This document shows, piece by piece, positions 1 to 8,737 of a stretch of 64,000 bases of DNA; position 1 is the first letter of the stretch, and the number at the start of each line of letters is the position of its first letter. Source of the DNA: Shouchella xiaoxiensis (GTDB taxonomy: Bacteria > Bacillota > Bacilli > Bacillales > Bacillaceae_D); NCBI RefSeq assembly GCF_016907895.1, contig NZ_JAFBCV010000001.1, positions 248,001 to 312,000 of the forward strand. Reading direction: 5' to 3'. The notes under the pieces were generated by a model, which did not search any database, was not told the origin of the DNA, and saw nothing but the letters and a program-made list of their open reading frames with translations. Position numbers and translations under genes: made by a program.

Positions 1-723
1 GAGGATGCACAATTACTGAAACTTGAAGTGCAAATGCTTTTAGGTAGTGTTGAGTCGATCTATACGCGAGTTTACGAAGGGGAAGGCTTGAGTTTAAAGA
101 GAGGTCTCGATGATGCTGCGTATGCGTATTTGTCTTACAACTATTTATTGGAACCACGTTTTAAAAACATAAGTGAGTTACTTGACGGGATTGGCGAAGC
201 TGCCTATGAACATCATAGCTTAGAAGCACTGATGAATGAAATAGCCGTAGGGAAATCATATCAAGGAGGAGAGATGTATCTTGAAACGGGTGGAGGACCA
301 GGTGGACAAGGGCAGATTACGTTAAACCTTTCCCAAACCCTTGAGGCATATGCGGCGATAACGAGCGTCTTAGACGAGCAAGATACGTTGTTGGAAACGT
401 ATTTGGCGATGATGGAAGGAAATTATATCGATTATTACGAAAATAAAAAGAAACAACTAGGTACGAAAATGTCAAACATCGAAAGCAACTACCAATCTTA
501 TCGCCATTTATTACCTACAGAGTACAGTGGTTTAATTACAAATTTGAAATTTGATGAATTTTTTAAGCCGCTTGTTGGTGCACCGATGGAAGGGATGGTG
601 ATGTTAGTGAAACTGAACCGGGAACGAATTGAAACGACAGCGGAAGAAATGCGCAAGGCTTTAGAAGAAATCTTTGATGTCGAACACAATGTGGCGGGCA
701 TGTTTAAACACTTATCTGGGTAG
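1..723 (+). CDS. Hypothetical helical protein, 5' end outside window
   Basis: The reading frame is already open at base 1, so the N-terminus lies outside the window; 240 residues are visible, ending at TAG. I do not recognise the family. The visible part is mostly charged, helix-prone sequence with one glycine-rich break (GGGPGGQGQ, about residue 96). It is followed about 115 bp later by another small helical protein and then by a YezG-like immunity gene, so it may belong to an LXG/type VII-secretion toxin locus as a partner or chaperone; this rests on context only. It is not a recognisable WXG100 protein in the visible portion. Confidence 0.6.
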   Translation, partial: EDAQLLKLEVQMLLGSVESIYTRVYEGEGLSLKRGLDDAAYAYLSYNYLLEPRFKNISELLDGIGEAAYEHHSLEALMNEIAVGKSYQGGEMYLETGGGPGGQGQITLNLSQTLEAYAAITSVLDEQDTLLETYLAMMEGNYIDYYENKKKQLGTKMSNIESNYQSYRHLLPTEYSGLITNLKFDEFFKPLVGAPMEGMVMLVKLNRERIETTAEEMRKALEEIFDVEHNVAGMFKHLSG

Positions 724-839
724 TCTTTTCATGATAAATTGAACAAGTACCTAACCGTAGGGGAAGAAAATCACTTGCTTTTTTGGCATGGCAGGTGGAA
801 TTAATTTGATCAGAGAGATGGATCGATGGAGGGGAAATA

Positions 840-1169
840 ATGGACACATTTGGTTATAAAGGCACTTATAAGCTGCAAGAAGAAATAGCGTATGATTATA
901 AACGAAATCGAATCGTAAACCATGTGCAGGAGATGATGGAAGGACTTGGTGAGTTAAAACAAAAAGTGACAGCGGTGCTTGATTCAAGTGAAGGAGAGAT
1001 CATACTAGCAACAGTAGAGGAAGTCGAGTCGAACACTTTAGAAAGTCAGGAACGACTTCAACTTGTGGTGGACGAGTTCATCAAGTTTCATACGAAGTTT
1101 GATGAACAAGCCAACGAGATGAAAACGCAGCCTTTCACGATTACGTATATGGAAGTGCCCAAGGATTAG
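840..1169 (+). CDS. Small helical hypothetical protein
   Basis: 109 residues, ATG start with GGAGGGG about 6 bases upstream (828-834). The sequence is almost entirely amphipathic helix with no signal peptide, membrane segment or cysteine, as in small coiled-coil partners of secreted polymorphic toxins, but no diagnostic motif is visible. It lies between the partial upstream gene and the YezG-like immunity gene in the same orientation, so the three probably form one accessory unit. Function not assigned. Confidence 0.6.
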   Translation: MDTFGYKGTYKLQEEIAYDYKRNRIVNHVQEMMEGLGELKQKVTAVLDSSEGEIILATVEEVESNTLESQERLQLVVDEFIKFHTKFDEQANEMKTQPFTITYMEVPKD

Positions 1170-1261
1170 TATAGCCGAAGGATAAATTGGATTTAACATT
1201 CGAATGTTTATAGCCCTGCTGCTACCGGTTGCACATTAAACAAGGCAAGGGGATGACAATT

Positions 1262-1759
1262 ATGAGTTATGAGATGGAATTGAACAAGTTGTACGAAGAA
1301 TTAGCACAACGTTTGAATGAGATAATCCCAAATGAATGGAATGAAATTTTTTTTAATGGGGAAGTGACGAGTCAAGAAGGGGCAGTATACTTCTTTTTTA
1401 AAACGAAACTTCATAAGGATGAGCCCGTGTTTTCTCACTATATTCCTAAAATCTATCATGTTGATAAGAAACAATACTATAGAGAGCTTCAAGAGATCAT
1501 TGTAGTAACAAAGAAATTAAGACAGATTTTTATAGATAATGACCAAGAACCTTGGTTTTCTGTGACGTTTCTACTTAAGGAAGATGGCAGATTAAATGTA
1601 CACTTTGATTATATAAATTGGGCAGTTAGCGATTATGGACCAAGCTCTAGAATAAAGTACTTTGAATATAAATACGTTAAAAGAAAGACTGATTCAAAAG
1701 ATAATATCGAATTAATGGAATCAATGAAGGAGTATGAGGCGGAAAACAAACTCAAATAA
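1262..1759 (+). CDS. YezG-family (DUF600) immunity protein
   Basis: 165 residues. The sequence follows the YezG pattern: an N-terminal LYEELAQRLNEIIP helix, a strand with 'GEVTSQEGAVYFFF', 'YHVDKKQYYRELQEI', and the motif EPWFSVTFLL followed by 'GRLNVHFDY'. Known family members are cytoplasmic antidotes to LXG-type nuclease toxins (B. subtilis YeeF/YezG). I chose ATG 1262 because AAGGGG (1247-1252) is 9 bases upstream; an upstream TTG at 1229 has no ribosome binding site. No intact toxin gene is adjacent, so this looks like an orphan immunity gene left after toxin loss. Confidence 0.8.
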   Translation: MSYEMELNKLYEELAQRLNEIIPNEWNEIFFNGEVTSQEGAVYFFFKTKLHKDEPVFSHYIPKIYHVDKKQYYRELQEIIVVTKKLRQIFIDNDQEPWFSVTFLLKEDGRLNVHFDYINWAVSDYGPSSRIKYFEYKYVKRKTDSKDNIELMESMKEYEAENKLK

Positions 1760-2036
1760 TTGAAATTGAAATTTTATGATTTTTCAATAAAAATTTTGGG
1801 AACTAGGAGCAGGTTATAATGCTGTGGACACGGTAAATAAATATGAAGAAGGCAAGTCTGAGATAGAGCGGTCATTAACTCAAGCTGAGGTAGAAGGTAT
1901 TGCAAATATTCTAGCGATGGAGGTAAAATTTTAGAACAATCTAGATTCGCTCAAGGGGATTACTTGCTTATATAGATCGTGCACATGTTGAAGGAGAAGT
2001 TGAAGATCTAGTTGTACGAAAATCAGGAGGAAACCA
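1760..2036 (+). pseudogene. Broken coding remnants after the YezG gene
   Basis: Two disconnected stretches read like protein but have no start and are split by stops: about 1803-1934 translates to a glycine-containing segment (ELGAGYNAVDTVNKYEEG...) ending in TAG, and about 1962-2039 gives AYIDRAHVEGEVEDLV... ending in TGA. They resemble debris of a toxin or other accessory gene. The parent family cannot be named. The last bases supply the AGGAGG (2025-2030) used by the next gene. Confidence 0.4.
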
Positions 2037-2528
2037 ATGAAGTATAAAAAAACCATTCTAGTTCTTAGCTTAATTATTTCTCTAGTTATAGTACTGCTCC
2101 TCTTAAATTATGTAAACGAGAAGGAAAAAATTGAAGAAAGTCAGAAAGCCCAGTATCTTAGTATGCAAGAAGGTGCAGCTTCAATGTTTGGTTTGGAGAT
2201 TAAGGATGAAGACGATGAAGGTTACTTTATTATGTCTGCGACTAAGGAGACTGAGATAATATTAGATCGATGGAAAGCAGTTTCCGATGCTTTTCCTTCG
2301 ATTGAGTACCCAACTGAAGAATTAGGAGAAGAAGATTGGGTAGGTGTTGTAGATGTATATTTAAGGAACCAATTTCAAATGCAAGAAGAAACTAAAAAAG
2401 TCATTAAAGAATTAGATCTAGAGGATGCAAGTGTATCTGGAATAGATTACTATATATCCTACCAAAGTCAACCCTCTGAACATGCAACACTGTTTCGAGA
2501 GTTATTAGAAGAACATTACTTGAAGTAG
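2037..2528 (+). CDS. Membrane-anchored hypothetical protein
   Basis: 163 residues. ATG preceded by AGGAGG at 2025-2030. Residues 5-24 (KKTILVLSLIISLVIVLLLL) form one membrane segment with a short basic N-terminus, so the rest, acidic and helical (DEDDEG, EELGEEDWVG), is probably extracytoplasmic. There is no lipobox. It lies downstream of the immunity gene and may belong to the same accessory region, but no known family is recognised. Confidence 0.65.
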   Translation: MKYKKTILVLSLIISLVIVLLLLNYVNEKEKIEESQKAQYLSMQEGAASMFGLEIKDEDDEGYFIMSATKETEIILDRWKAVSDAFPSIEYPTEELGEEDWVGVVDVYLRNQFQMQEETKKVIKELDLEDASVSGIDYYISYQSQPSEHATLFRELLEEHYLK

Positions 2529-3025
2529 AAGGGTTACATTTGTATGTCTCTTTTAATGAAAAATCATCATTAACTTATGGTCAGATGTAAAATGAAATGC
2601 AGCACCTTAAACGGCTAAAGCCTTAATGAATCTTATTAATCCTAAAACCCAATTTTATGATTGTTATTAGGAGTCAAATTTTTGATGCGGCGATTGATTA
2701 TGAAACGAAGAAAATAGCAACATAGAGAATGGGAAAGCAGAGAATTCGATTCCGAATCCTAAGGAACAGTTTTAGAAATGCAATTTTATATCCTAAAGAG
2801 AGCTTACCCACTTTATGGGGAGCTCTCTTTAGTCATGAATGAACTAATCATTGTAGAAAAGGCTAAAAATAAGTTTAGTTAAACAGATGTCTTTAAATAA
2901 AAGATGATGAATTTTCTGCTTTTAAGTGGTAATGTTTGAATAAAAAAAACCAATAAAATGTTAAACTTAGGTTACTAGGCATACGTAGGCTGAAAACAAA
3001 GATCATAGAAAAGGGCTGTGATAAC
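2529..3025. other. Gap with coding debris and a terminator-like hairpin
   Basis: No intact gene. Short protein-like fragments occur in different frames (for instance IFDAAIDYETKKIA near 2680 and ENGKAENSIPNPKEQF near 2726), consistent with decay of accessory coding sequence. A hairpin lies at 2795-2830. The last 150 bases are AT-rich and presumably hold the promoter of the DUF4236 gene; I could not pick a convincing one. Confidence 0.4.
2795..2832 (+). terminator. Hairpin, probable terminator
   Basis: AAAGAGAGCT (2795-2804) pairs perfectly with AGCTCTCTTT (2821-2830), with an inner CCCA/TGGG pairing. The U-tract is short, so it may be weak. Confidence 0.5.
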
Positions 3026-4129
3026 ATGGGTTTTCGATTTAGGAAAAGTGTGAAGATCGCTCCAGGTGTTCGGTTAAATGTGGGAAAGAAGTCAGTGGGA
3101 GTTAGTATGGGGGGAAAAGGATTTAGACATTCAATAAATAGTAGTGGCAGAAGAACAACTACCGTTGGTGTGCCTGGAACTGGGGTCTCTTATTCTCATT
3201 CGCATTCATCCAGTAAGAAATCGAGAAATAAAACAAAACCAATGAACACTACAAATAATTATACTGGTGGAAACGGTAATAGTTCTTCAAAACAAGTTTA
3301 TGATTATACGCAGACTCCTGCTTATATAGTCGAAAAGTATGAAGAAAGAGTCCTTGCTTTATCTCAATTGCATTTAAATTTGATTAAACCTATAGATTGG
3401 AATGCTAGAGCCAAACAACAGCCGCCTTTTAAAATTGGTGAAATGGGTCAAAATGAAGCAGCAGCTAGTCAAGTACTTAAAGAGTATAAACCATCTTTTT
3501 TTGCAAAAATTTTCAAGAAAGATAAGGCTAAATTAAACAACTTGCAAGAGCAAGTCAGTGAAGCGAGCAAAAAGGATAAAAAAATCTATGCTGAATGGTT
3601 AGAGATGGTTCAGCAAGCACAAATGTTTGCGAGTGCTACACCAGATTTATACTTAGAACTTCTAAGACAAACGGATTTCTTCAAAATAGAGAGTGAGCTT
3701 GGAGTTAAGATTAGGTTAGAGTTAAAAGAGGATGAGATACTCATTGATCTTGTCATAAACGATACGCTTATACCAGATGAGGTAACGAGTCTATCAAAAA
3801 CGGGCCGTTTATCTACAAAAGCACAGACTAAAACAAACTATTATAGTTTATATCAACAGCATATATGTTCAATTATTTTAAAAGTAGTCAAGGACTGTTT
3901 TAATACGTTAGCTAGCATAAAAGAGATTTCTATAAACGTTATAGAAGAAAAAGTTGATCCAACAGATGGACATCATAAAGTATTTCTTTTAATACAAGCA
4001 GCATTTGCAAAAGAAGAATTAGAGAATCTAAATTTCGAAAGGTTAGAGCCAGTAGCAGCTATTGAGGGATTTGAACCAAAGTGGAAATTCTTGAAGACAA
4101 AAGGTTATCAACCGCTTGCTGTCAATTAA
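3026..4129 (+). CDS. DUF4236 domain protein
   Basis: 367 residues. The first about 55 residues are a textbook DUF4236 domain (MGFRFRKSVKIAPGVRLNVG, then KSVGVSMGGKG, TTTVGVPGTGVSY). A Ser/Asn/Lys-rich linker (about 60-90) follows, then a largely helical middle and a mixed C-terminal region with no named match. No signal peptide or membrane segment. DUF4236 proteins are widespread and of unknown function, often near SHOCT/DUF4429 proteins; one of those lies at 38.7 kb here. The ribosome binding site before ATG 3026 is weak (AAAGGG about 11 bases upstream). Confidence 0.85.
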   Translation: MGFRFRKSVKIAPGVRLNVGKKSVGVSMGGKGFRHSINSSGRRTTTVGVPGTGVSYSHSHSSSKKSRNKTKPMNTTNNYTGGNGNSSSKQVYDYTQTPAYIVEKYEERVLALSQLHLNLIKPIDWNARAKQQPPFKIGEMGQNEAAASQVLKEYKPSFFAKIFKKDKAKLNNLQEQVSEASKKDKKIYAEWLEMVQQAQMFASATPDLYLELLRQTDFFKIESELGVKIRLELKEDEILIDLVINDTLIPDEVTSLSKTGRLSTKAQTKTNYYSLYQQHICSIILKVVKDCFNTLASIKEISINVIEEKVDPTDGHHKVFLLIQAAFAKEELENLNFERLEPVAAIEGFEPKWKFLKTKGYQPLAVN

Positions 4130-4204
4130 GGAGGAATATGTCTGTGGAAAAATGGGCGAAGATTATTCTTACTGAATCACAATACAATAAAAGGAGGCTT
4201 AAGG

Positions 4205-4693
4205 ATGATATTCGAAACAGACAGGTGTTTGTTAACGTCTTTTCAGAAATCGGATGTTATTGATGTCAGGCAGTTATATGTCAATCAGGAAGTAAGAGAG
4301 TTTCTTGGTGGGATACGGAATGATGACTCAATTGAAGCGAGTGTAGTCGGCATGCTTCATCCAAAGGCAGATTGTTATTATTGGGTTGTTAGAGAGAAGC
4401 AGACAGATTCTTTCATTGGGCTAGTCTCGCTTGATCCACACCACGAAGGCGTTGAGCTTGAACTATCCTATCAATTTTTACCAGAGTGGTGGGGAAAAGG
4501 GTATGCAAAAGAAGTACTTCGAGAAATTATTGCTTATGCCCTAACGGATTTACATGTCGCGAAAGTCATTGCGGAAACACAGACTGCAAATAAGTCCTCT
4601 TGTAAACTGTTAGAGAAATTAGGCATGAAAGAGGAAAGAACTCTCGTTAGGTTTGGCAAGGAGCAGGTGATTTATTTGATTAGGTCCTCTTAA
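4205..4693 (+). CDS. GNAT N-acetyltransferase (RimJ/RimL type)
   Basis: 162 residues; start ATG 4205 has AGGAGG at 4193-4198. The acetyl-CoA loop is visible as WWGKGYAKEV (about residues 98-107), preceded by the strand GVELELSYQFLP and followed by KVIAETQTANKSSCKLLEKL, the usual RimJ/RimL-type C-terminal segment. Cytoplasmic; transfers acetyl groups to an amine or protein N-terminus, substrate unknown. Downstream there is only a short intergenic region before the convergent MFS gene. Confidence 0.88.
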   Translation: MIFETDRCLLTSFQKSDVIDVRQLYVNQEVREFLGGIRNDDSIEASVVGMLHPKADCYYWVVREKQTDSFIGLVSLDPHHEGVELELSYQFLPEWWGKGYAKEVLREIIAYALTDLHVAKVIAETQTANKSSCKLLEKLGMKEERTLVRFGKEQVIYLIRSS

Positions 4694-4804
4694 AAATCTA
4701 GGGAAGCTTGGTAAGAAGGTTTATTTCTCACTGATGATTAAAGCAAGATAGTCCCACCAAAAAATTGGACCACCTTGCTCTATGAAAGCTTTATCGAGAA
4801 ATTT

Positions 4805-6070
4805 CTAAGCTTGAACTTTCTTGCCCATAAACAGATTTACATCTTCAATCTTTGGCAGTTTCCGTAAAACGGAGCTGCTTAGCCAATAAAGACTAAAAAC
4901 AATCATGGAAACGCCACAAATCAAAACAGGGATATGTGGTGCAAATAGGTCCCCGAGAAATCCTCCGAGCAGCGCGCCAACTGGCATTCCAAGCGCAGCT
5001 GCGCTAGTCATGAGGGTGATAACTCTACCAATAAAAGCTGTTTCGACTTGACTTTGAATTGATGAAAAAACAAGAATGTTTAATACTCCAATGGAAATGG
5101 CTCCAATGCTGAACAAAACTATGGAGAAGACGAGTGGAAGAATCGCTGTACCAATCCACATCACTCCTGTACCGAAAAAAACAAAAATAATTAGTTTTCC
5201 GAAATTAACGTGTTTTAATTTGGATGTGAGGAGTGTACCAATTAGTATGCCGATAGACATGGCTGCTAAATAGAAGCCATAGGTTGCTTCAACGCCATTT
5301 CCTTTTGATAGTGTGAATGCTGGCATGTTCGTTGTCATAATAACCATAGCAAGGTTTATAAAAACGATTGAAAAAATCATTTTTGGTATTAGTGAATTTC
5401 CAATATACGTGAATCCAGCTTTGAGATCAAATATATAAGACTGGACTGCGGCGCTTATAGTTTTTGATGAATCTTTTGCCAGATCTGGTTGTGGGAAGTT
5501 GAAAAACGAATAGAAAATCGTGACTAAAATGAGACAGACAGCTGTAATAGAAATCGCAGGAACCGTTCCTGTAAACGTAATGAGAATACCTGCTCCTGCG
5601 ATAAAAGCAATGTCCATCGCTTCACGAATCGTTTGCATGAAGGCATTAGCGGATAAGACATTTTCTTTACCAACGATGATTGGGAGGATGGTTGACTCAA
5701 TTGGGTACGTAAATTGCGTGAATAGCGCTACTATGAATAACAAGCCAATGACGTACCAAACATGTAAGCCAACCGTGTTATGTAGTAGAGGAATCGTAAA
5801 TAAGATAAGCGCTTTAATAAGATTGCTGTAAACCAATCCGTTTTTGTATTTGAAATAGTTTGCGAGTGGAGCAATCATAAAAGATAGAACACCCGCAGAC
5901 GTAATCGCAAAGACAGCAAAGCCGGAATACAAGACGCTACCACTCAGGTTCAAAACCAATAACATTCCCGCTATCAGGTAAATACCACTTCCTAATCCAT
6001 TGATGAAGACTCCAGTCATTAAAAGAATGAAGTTTCTTTCAAACATAAACGGTTGAATTTTTAGCTTCAT
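4805..6070 (-). CDS. MFS transporter (efflux type)
   Basis: 421 residues with about 12 hydrophobic segments; the N-terminus (KIQPFMFERNFILLMTGVFI) and the repeated small-residue helices fit the MFS_3/EntS-macrolide efflux group. I place the start at ATG 6070, with GAGGAGG just upstream, one base after the stop of the regulator gene; a longer open frame reading into the regulator (to 6163) would create a basic, non-membrane N-terminus and is unlikely. It is translated with the upstream ArsR-type repressor from one promoter, so it is probably a drug or metabolite exporter controlled by that repressor. Confidence 0.87.
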   Translation of the reverse strand: MKLKIQPFMFERNFILLMTGVFINGLGSGIYLIAGMLLVLNLSGSVLYSGFAVFAITSAGVLSFMIAPLANYFKYKNGLVYSNLIKALILFTIPLLHNTVGLHVWYVIGLLFIVALFTQFTYPIESTILPIIVGKENVLSANAFMQTIREAMDIAFIAGAGILITFTGTVPAISITAVCLILVTIFYSFFNFPQPDLAKDSSKTISAAVQSYIFDLKAGFTYIGNSLIPKMIFSIVFINLAMVIMTTNMPAFTLSKGNGVEATYGFYLAAMSIGILIGTLLTSKLKHVNFGKLIIFVFFGTGVMWIGTAILPLVFSIVLFSIGAISIGVLNILVFSSIQSQVETAFIGRVITLMTSAAALGMPVGALLGGFLGDLFAPHIPVLICGVSMIVFSLYWLSSSVLRKLPKIEDVNLFMGKKVQA

Positions 6071-6071
6071 C

Positions 6072-6554
6072 TTAATCCTCCTCAGTCGTTTTCTTAATGA
6101 GATACTCAATCGAGTAGGGCATTTGTTTCGCTTCATCTTTCTCTTTAAAAGACAAGTGACCATACTTAAAGAACAACTCTGATAATTCTTGGTTTAACTG
6201 TTCGACAAGTTTTTTAGATAAGTAGACATCCGTCTGTTTGCCATCATAAAGGGTAGGGTCTTTTACCGCTTCGGTATTTTTATATGTCATCGCCCTTGCT
6301 CTGTAGTATTTCTCGACAATTCCCTTATCTGTATCAATCTTTTCTACGATTAACAGATCGTGCTTTAAGAGCTGTTGGATGTGATAGTAAACCGTACCGG
6401 GGTTTTTCCCGAGTAGATCAGCCATTTGTTTCGGGGTCATCGGCTGTTCAAAAAACAGAGCAACCATTCTGGACCGTAAAGGGTGAGACAATACTTTCTG
6501 TTGATCCCAGTTAATATTCATTGCTTTGTTTCTGTCTTGTTTTGAATGATCCAT
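6072..6554 (-). CDS. ArsR-type winged-helix repressor
   Basis: 160 residues. Residues 18-75 form the winged helix: VLSHPLRSRMVALFFE, the recognition stretch MTPKQMADLLGKNPGTVYYH, then a wing ending IVEKYYRA. The C-terminal half is helical and may sense a ligand or dimerise. No metal-binding Cys motif is seen, so the inducer is probably organic. The gene leads a two-gene operon with the MFS exporter. Two near-identical palindromes flank its start region, one inside the promoter spacer, so autorepression is very likely. Confidence 0.87.
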   Translation of the reverse strand: MDHSKQDRNKAMNINWDQQKVLSHPLRSRMVALFFEQPMTPKQMADLLGKNPGTVYYHIQQLLKHDLLIVEKIDTDKGIVEKYYRARAMTYKNTEAVKDPTLYDGKQTDVYLSKKLVEQLNQELSELFFKYGHLSFKEKDEAKQMPYSIEYLIKKTTEED

Positions 6555-6576
6555 GTTTGGTCACTCTCCTCTAGTG

Positions 6577-6633
6577 ATTTGGATTTGCAAATACATTTGT
6601 GTTTATAATACTATTTGGATTTCCAAATGTAAA
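6577..6633 (-). promoter_or_regulatory. Sigma-A promoter with two operators for the ArsR/MFS operon
   Basis: Read on the minus strand: -35 TTTACA (6633-6628), a 17-base spacer, -10 TATTAT. Two copies of a 16-base palindrome sit here: a perfect ATTTGGA-tt-TCCAAAT (6613-6628), exactly filling the spacer, and the imperfect ATTTGGATTTGCAAAT (6577-6592) downstream of the start point. Centres are 36 bp apart. This is the expected layout for repression by the adjacent winged-helix protein. Confidence 0.75.
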
Positions 6634-6837
6634 GTGTATTATTCGTTATTAGTGAAATTATTTGAAAAAAAGAGGATTCATGATTAGTGATGGATTGGAT
6701 GCAAGGTGTTTGAGTTGTAAAAATGAAGTGTCAATGGTTTCGGTAGGCTGAGTAAGAAGTAGCACAAATCGTTGTTTTTGAAGCTGGGGGGCTTTGTAAA
6801 AATAATCTAGTGATTTACGCTGAGATTATTTTCTGTA
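6634..6837. other. Non-coding stretch with a perfect inverted repeat
   Basis: No ORF or RNA gene recognised. AAAATAATCT (6799-6808) and AGATTATTTT (6823-6832) form a perfect 10-bp stem with a 14-base loop; it lacks a long T-run and could be a weak bidirectional terminator. Confidence 0.35.
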
Positions 6838-6932
6838 TAGTTGATAGAGTAGTAGACTTGTAATCCTTTCTCCTATTTTTGGGAGGGAGGTGTTTAATTA
6901 ATCCTTTACCCAAACGACAACTGAAGGAGACT
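6838..6932 (+). pseudogene. 5' relic of a small-protein gene family
   Basis: The segment from 'gagtagtagacttgtaatcc' to 'ctttacccaaacg' matches, base for base over most of about 80 positions, the region upstream of and including the first codons of the small gene at 44908-45084. In the intact copy the start is ATG-TGT-ATC-CCT; here the equivalent codon reads AGG followed by TGT-TTA-ATT-AAT-CCT-TTA-CCC and a stop 12 codons later (at 6939). So the start is lost and only an N-terminal stub (PLPKRQLKE) survives, directly upstream of the deaminase gene and overlapping its first base. Confidence 0.5.
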
Positions 6933-6937
6933 AATCT

Positions 6938-7339
6938 ATGAAAATCGAACAAACCCTCTACCAAGCAGCGACCGATTTAGTCGAAAAGCGCTACCAGTCT
7001 GGCTGGGGAGGGGCGGCAGCGATGGCGACGGAAGATGGTCAGATTTTAACGAGCATTGCGCCAGATGTGATCAACGCCTCGACGGAATTATGTATGGAGA
7101 CCGGGGCGATTCTTGAAGCGCATAAGTATGGGACGAAAGTGACACATACCATCTGTGTTGCCCGCGAAGACGAGAATGCCCCATATGTTGTTTTAACCCC
7201 ATGTGGTGTGTGCCAAGAGCGGCTGTTTTACTGGGGAGAAGATGTAAAAGCGGCGGTGACGAATACGGCTGGGAAGCTAGATTTTAAAACGTTAAAAGAG
7301 ATTCAGCCGTATCATTGGTACAAGGCGTATGAAGGGTAG
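6938..7339 (+). CDS. Cytidine-deaminase-like protein
   Basis: 133 residues. Zinc-deaminase signature: the first motif is TELCMETGAI (Cys as first ligand, Glu as proton shuttle, 'CME' where the family usually has H/C-A-E) and the second is TPCGVCQERL, the PCxxC pair. Short single-domain length fits the cytidine/blasticidin-S deaminase group. The reaction would be hydrolytic deamination of a cytidine-type base or related compound in the cytoplasm; the true substrate is not clear. ATG 6938 has GAAGGAG about 9 bases upstream. Monocistronic as far as can be seen. Confidence 0.85.
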   Translation: MKIEQTLYQAATDLVEKRYQSGWGGAAAMATEDGQILTSIAPDVINASTELCMETGAILEAHKYGTKVTHTICVAREDENAPYVVLTPCGVCQERLFYWGEDVKAAVTNTAGKLDFKTLKEIQPYHWYKAYEG

Positions 7340-7452
7340 TTACTTAATCATTTCTTCGGAAAAGTATTAGATTAAATACGTTTATGCGCATACTGTGTTT
7401 GACAAAATATCTTTACATAGCCCTCAGTAGAGTGGCGAAATAAATACTAAAA

Positions 7453-7491
7453 ACGGTTAGGTCATGAAAGGATGGCTTGTGACCTAACCGT
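7453..7491 (-). terminator. Terminator of the MFS gene
   Basis: Perfect 12-bp stem ACGGTTAGGTCA (7453-7464) / TGACCTAACCGT (7480-7491). Read on the minus strand it is followed by TTTTTAGTATTTA, so it ends transcription of the gene at 7523-8737. Confidence 0.75.
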
Positions 7492-7522
7492 GAGACGTAT
7501 TCATTCTACATTGTTTAATAAC

Positions 7523-8737
7523 TCAATACTTCGACTCATACCTCCGATACGTTCTTCCTCTCCATAACGTTAGTAACGCAATAACCAACCCAACAGCAGA
7601 AAACGAAAGAATGACCATTTGAATATCAAACCCTCTTGCAACGAGGAAGGTGACGCTGGCATAGGCAAGCGGATCAAACCCATTCATTGCTAAAAACACA
7701 ATACTCATGACGCGACCCATAATGCGCGGGTCGGTGTCTTCTTGTGCAGACGTAAAGAAGGGAATCGCAACAAAGGTCATTGTGAAACCGATCAAGAACG
7801 CCAACCCGGTTAGAATCGTTAAGTTCGGAATCTGACTGAAGGCAAGCGCCACAACCAAAGTAGCAATCAAGCCAAGCAGCGAAACGAGGCCGCGCCGCTT
7901 TATTTTTACGATGCCGATGATGGCTGTACTAATCAGCATGCCAATTCCTAAGCCAGCTTCAATGTAGCTTAAGTTGATCGGCGTACCGCCATACGTTTCC
8001 ACTAAGATTGGAATGGCGATGGAAATTGCCCCAAAGCCAAAGAAGTTTAGCGTAATTAAAATCAAAATCCCTGTCAGTAAAAACTTGCTGGCCTTCACGT
8101 ACGAAAACCCTTCGACTAAATCTTTAAAAGGTGTCTGCTTAACCGTATTATCAACGGGACCTTCTTTTAAGAAGGGAGGAAACATGAAGAAGGCAGACAG
8201 GAGAACGACGATTGCCGCGGTAAAATATCCAGTCGTGACCCCACCAAATTCCATTACGCTACCTGCGATGATTGGACCGACAATAAAGCCAAGCTGTCCT
8301 AATCCTTGAATCATCGCATTCGCTTGTTTGATTTGTGATTTTGGCACTAGCTTCGGAATTAATGATGTTCCAGCAGGTCCAGAAAAGGCATCCAATGTTC
8401 CAAAAATAAAGCCGAGAATGAGCAGGTAGCCAAAGGTCAGCTGGTTGGATTGACTTAGAAAAAAGATCGCGACAAGGAGAATGCCTTGAATAAAGCTGGT
8501 GCTGAACATGATCGTTGTTTTTTTGTATTTATCGGCGATGACCACACCAAATGCCATCATCAACACGCGTGGTACCGACACTGCAATTAGAATAATGCCG
8601 AGCGAGCTGGCCGAGCCGAGTTCAGAAATAACAAACCAGGTTGTTGTCATAAAGAACATGCTGAAGCCAATAATCGCCAGAAAGCTGGCGAGAAAAAGAA
8701 AGATAAAAGCGCGGTTTTTTAAAATGGGTTTTTCCAT
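7523..8737 (-). CDS. MFS transporter (macrolide-efflux/MFS_3 type)
   Basis: 404 residues with about 12 membrane helices. The N-terminus (FIFLFLASFLAIIGFSMFF) and the DKYKKTTIM loop after helix 2, followed by SGPAGTSLIPKLVPK, are typical of the MFS_3/MefA-like exporter group. It probably exports a hydrophobic small molecule by proton antiport; the substrate is not deducible. ATG 8737 has AAAGGA upstream. It is transcribed alone, divergent from the VOC gene, and ends at a strong hairpin. Confidence 0.86.
   Translation of the reverse strand: MEKPILKNRAFIFLFLASFLAIIGFSMFFMTTTWFVISELGSASSLGIILIAVSVPRVLMMAFGVVIADKYKKTTIMFSTSFIQGILLVAIFFLSQSNQLTFGYLLILGFIFGTLDAFSGPAGTSLIPKLVPKSQIKQANAMIQGLGQLGFIVGPIIAGSVMEFGGVTTGYFTAAIVVLLSAFFMFPPFLKEGPVDNTVKQTPFKDLVEGFSYVKASKFLLTGILILITLNFFGFGAISIAIPILVETYGGTPINLSYIEAGLGIGMLISTAIIGIVKIKRRGLVSLLGLIATLVVALAFSQIPNLTILTGLAFLIGFTMTFVAIPFFTSAQEDTDPRIMGRVMSIVFLAMNGFDPLAYASVTFLVARGFDIQMVILSFSAVGLVIALLTLWRGRTYRRYESKY

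Noticed and set aside
4138-4263. 41-codon ORF (MSVEKWAKIILTESQ...) with AGGAGG just before ATG 4138, overlapping the start of the GNAT gene
   Set aside because: The ribosome binding site is good, but the spacing is only about 4 bases, the sequence looks like nothing known and its 3' half is the GNAT gene read in another frame. It could be a coupling leader, but I cannot support it.
4742-4780. Hairpin AGCAAG...CTTGCT as terminator between the convergent GNAT and MFS genes
   Set aside because: The stem is interrupted and no T-run follows on either strand; too weak to list.
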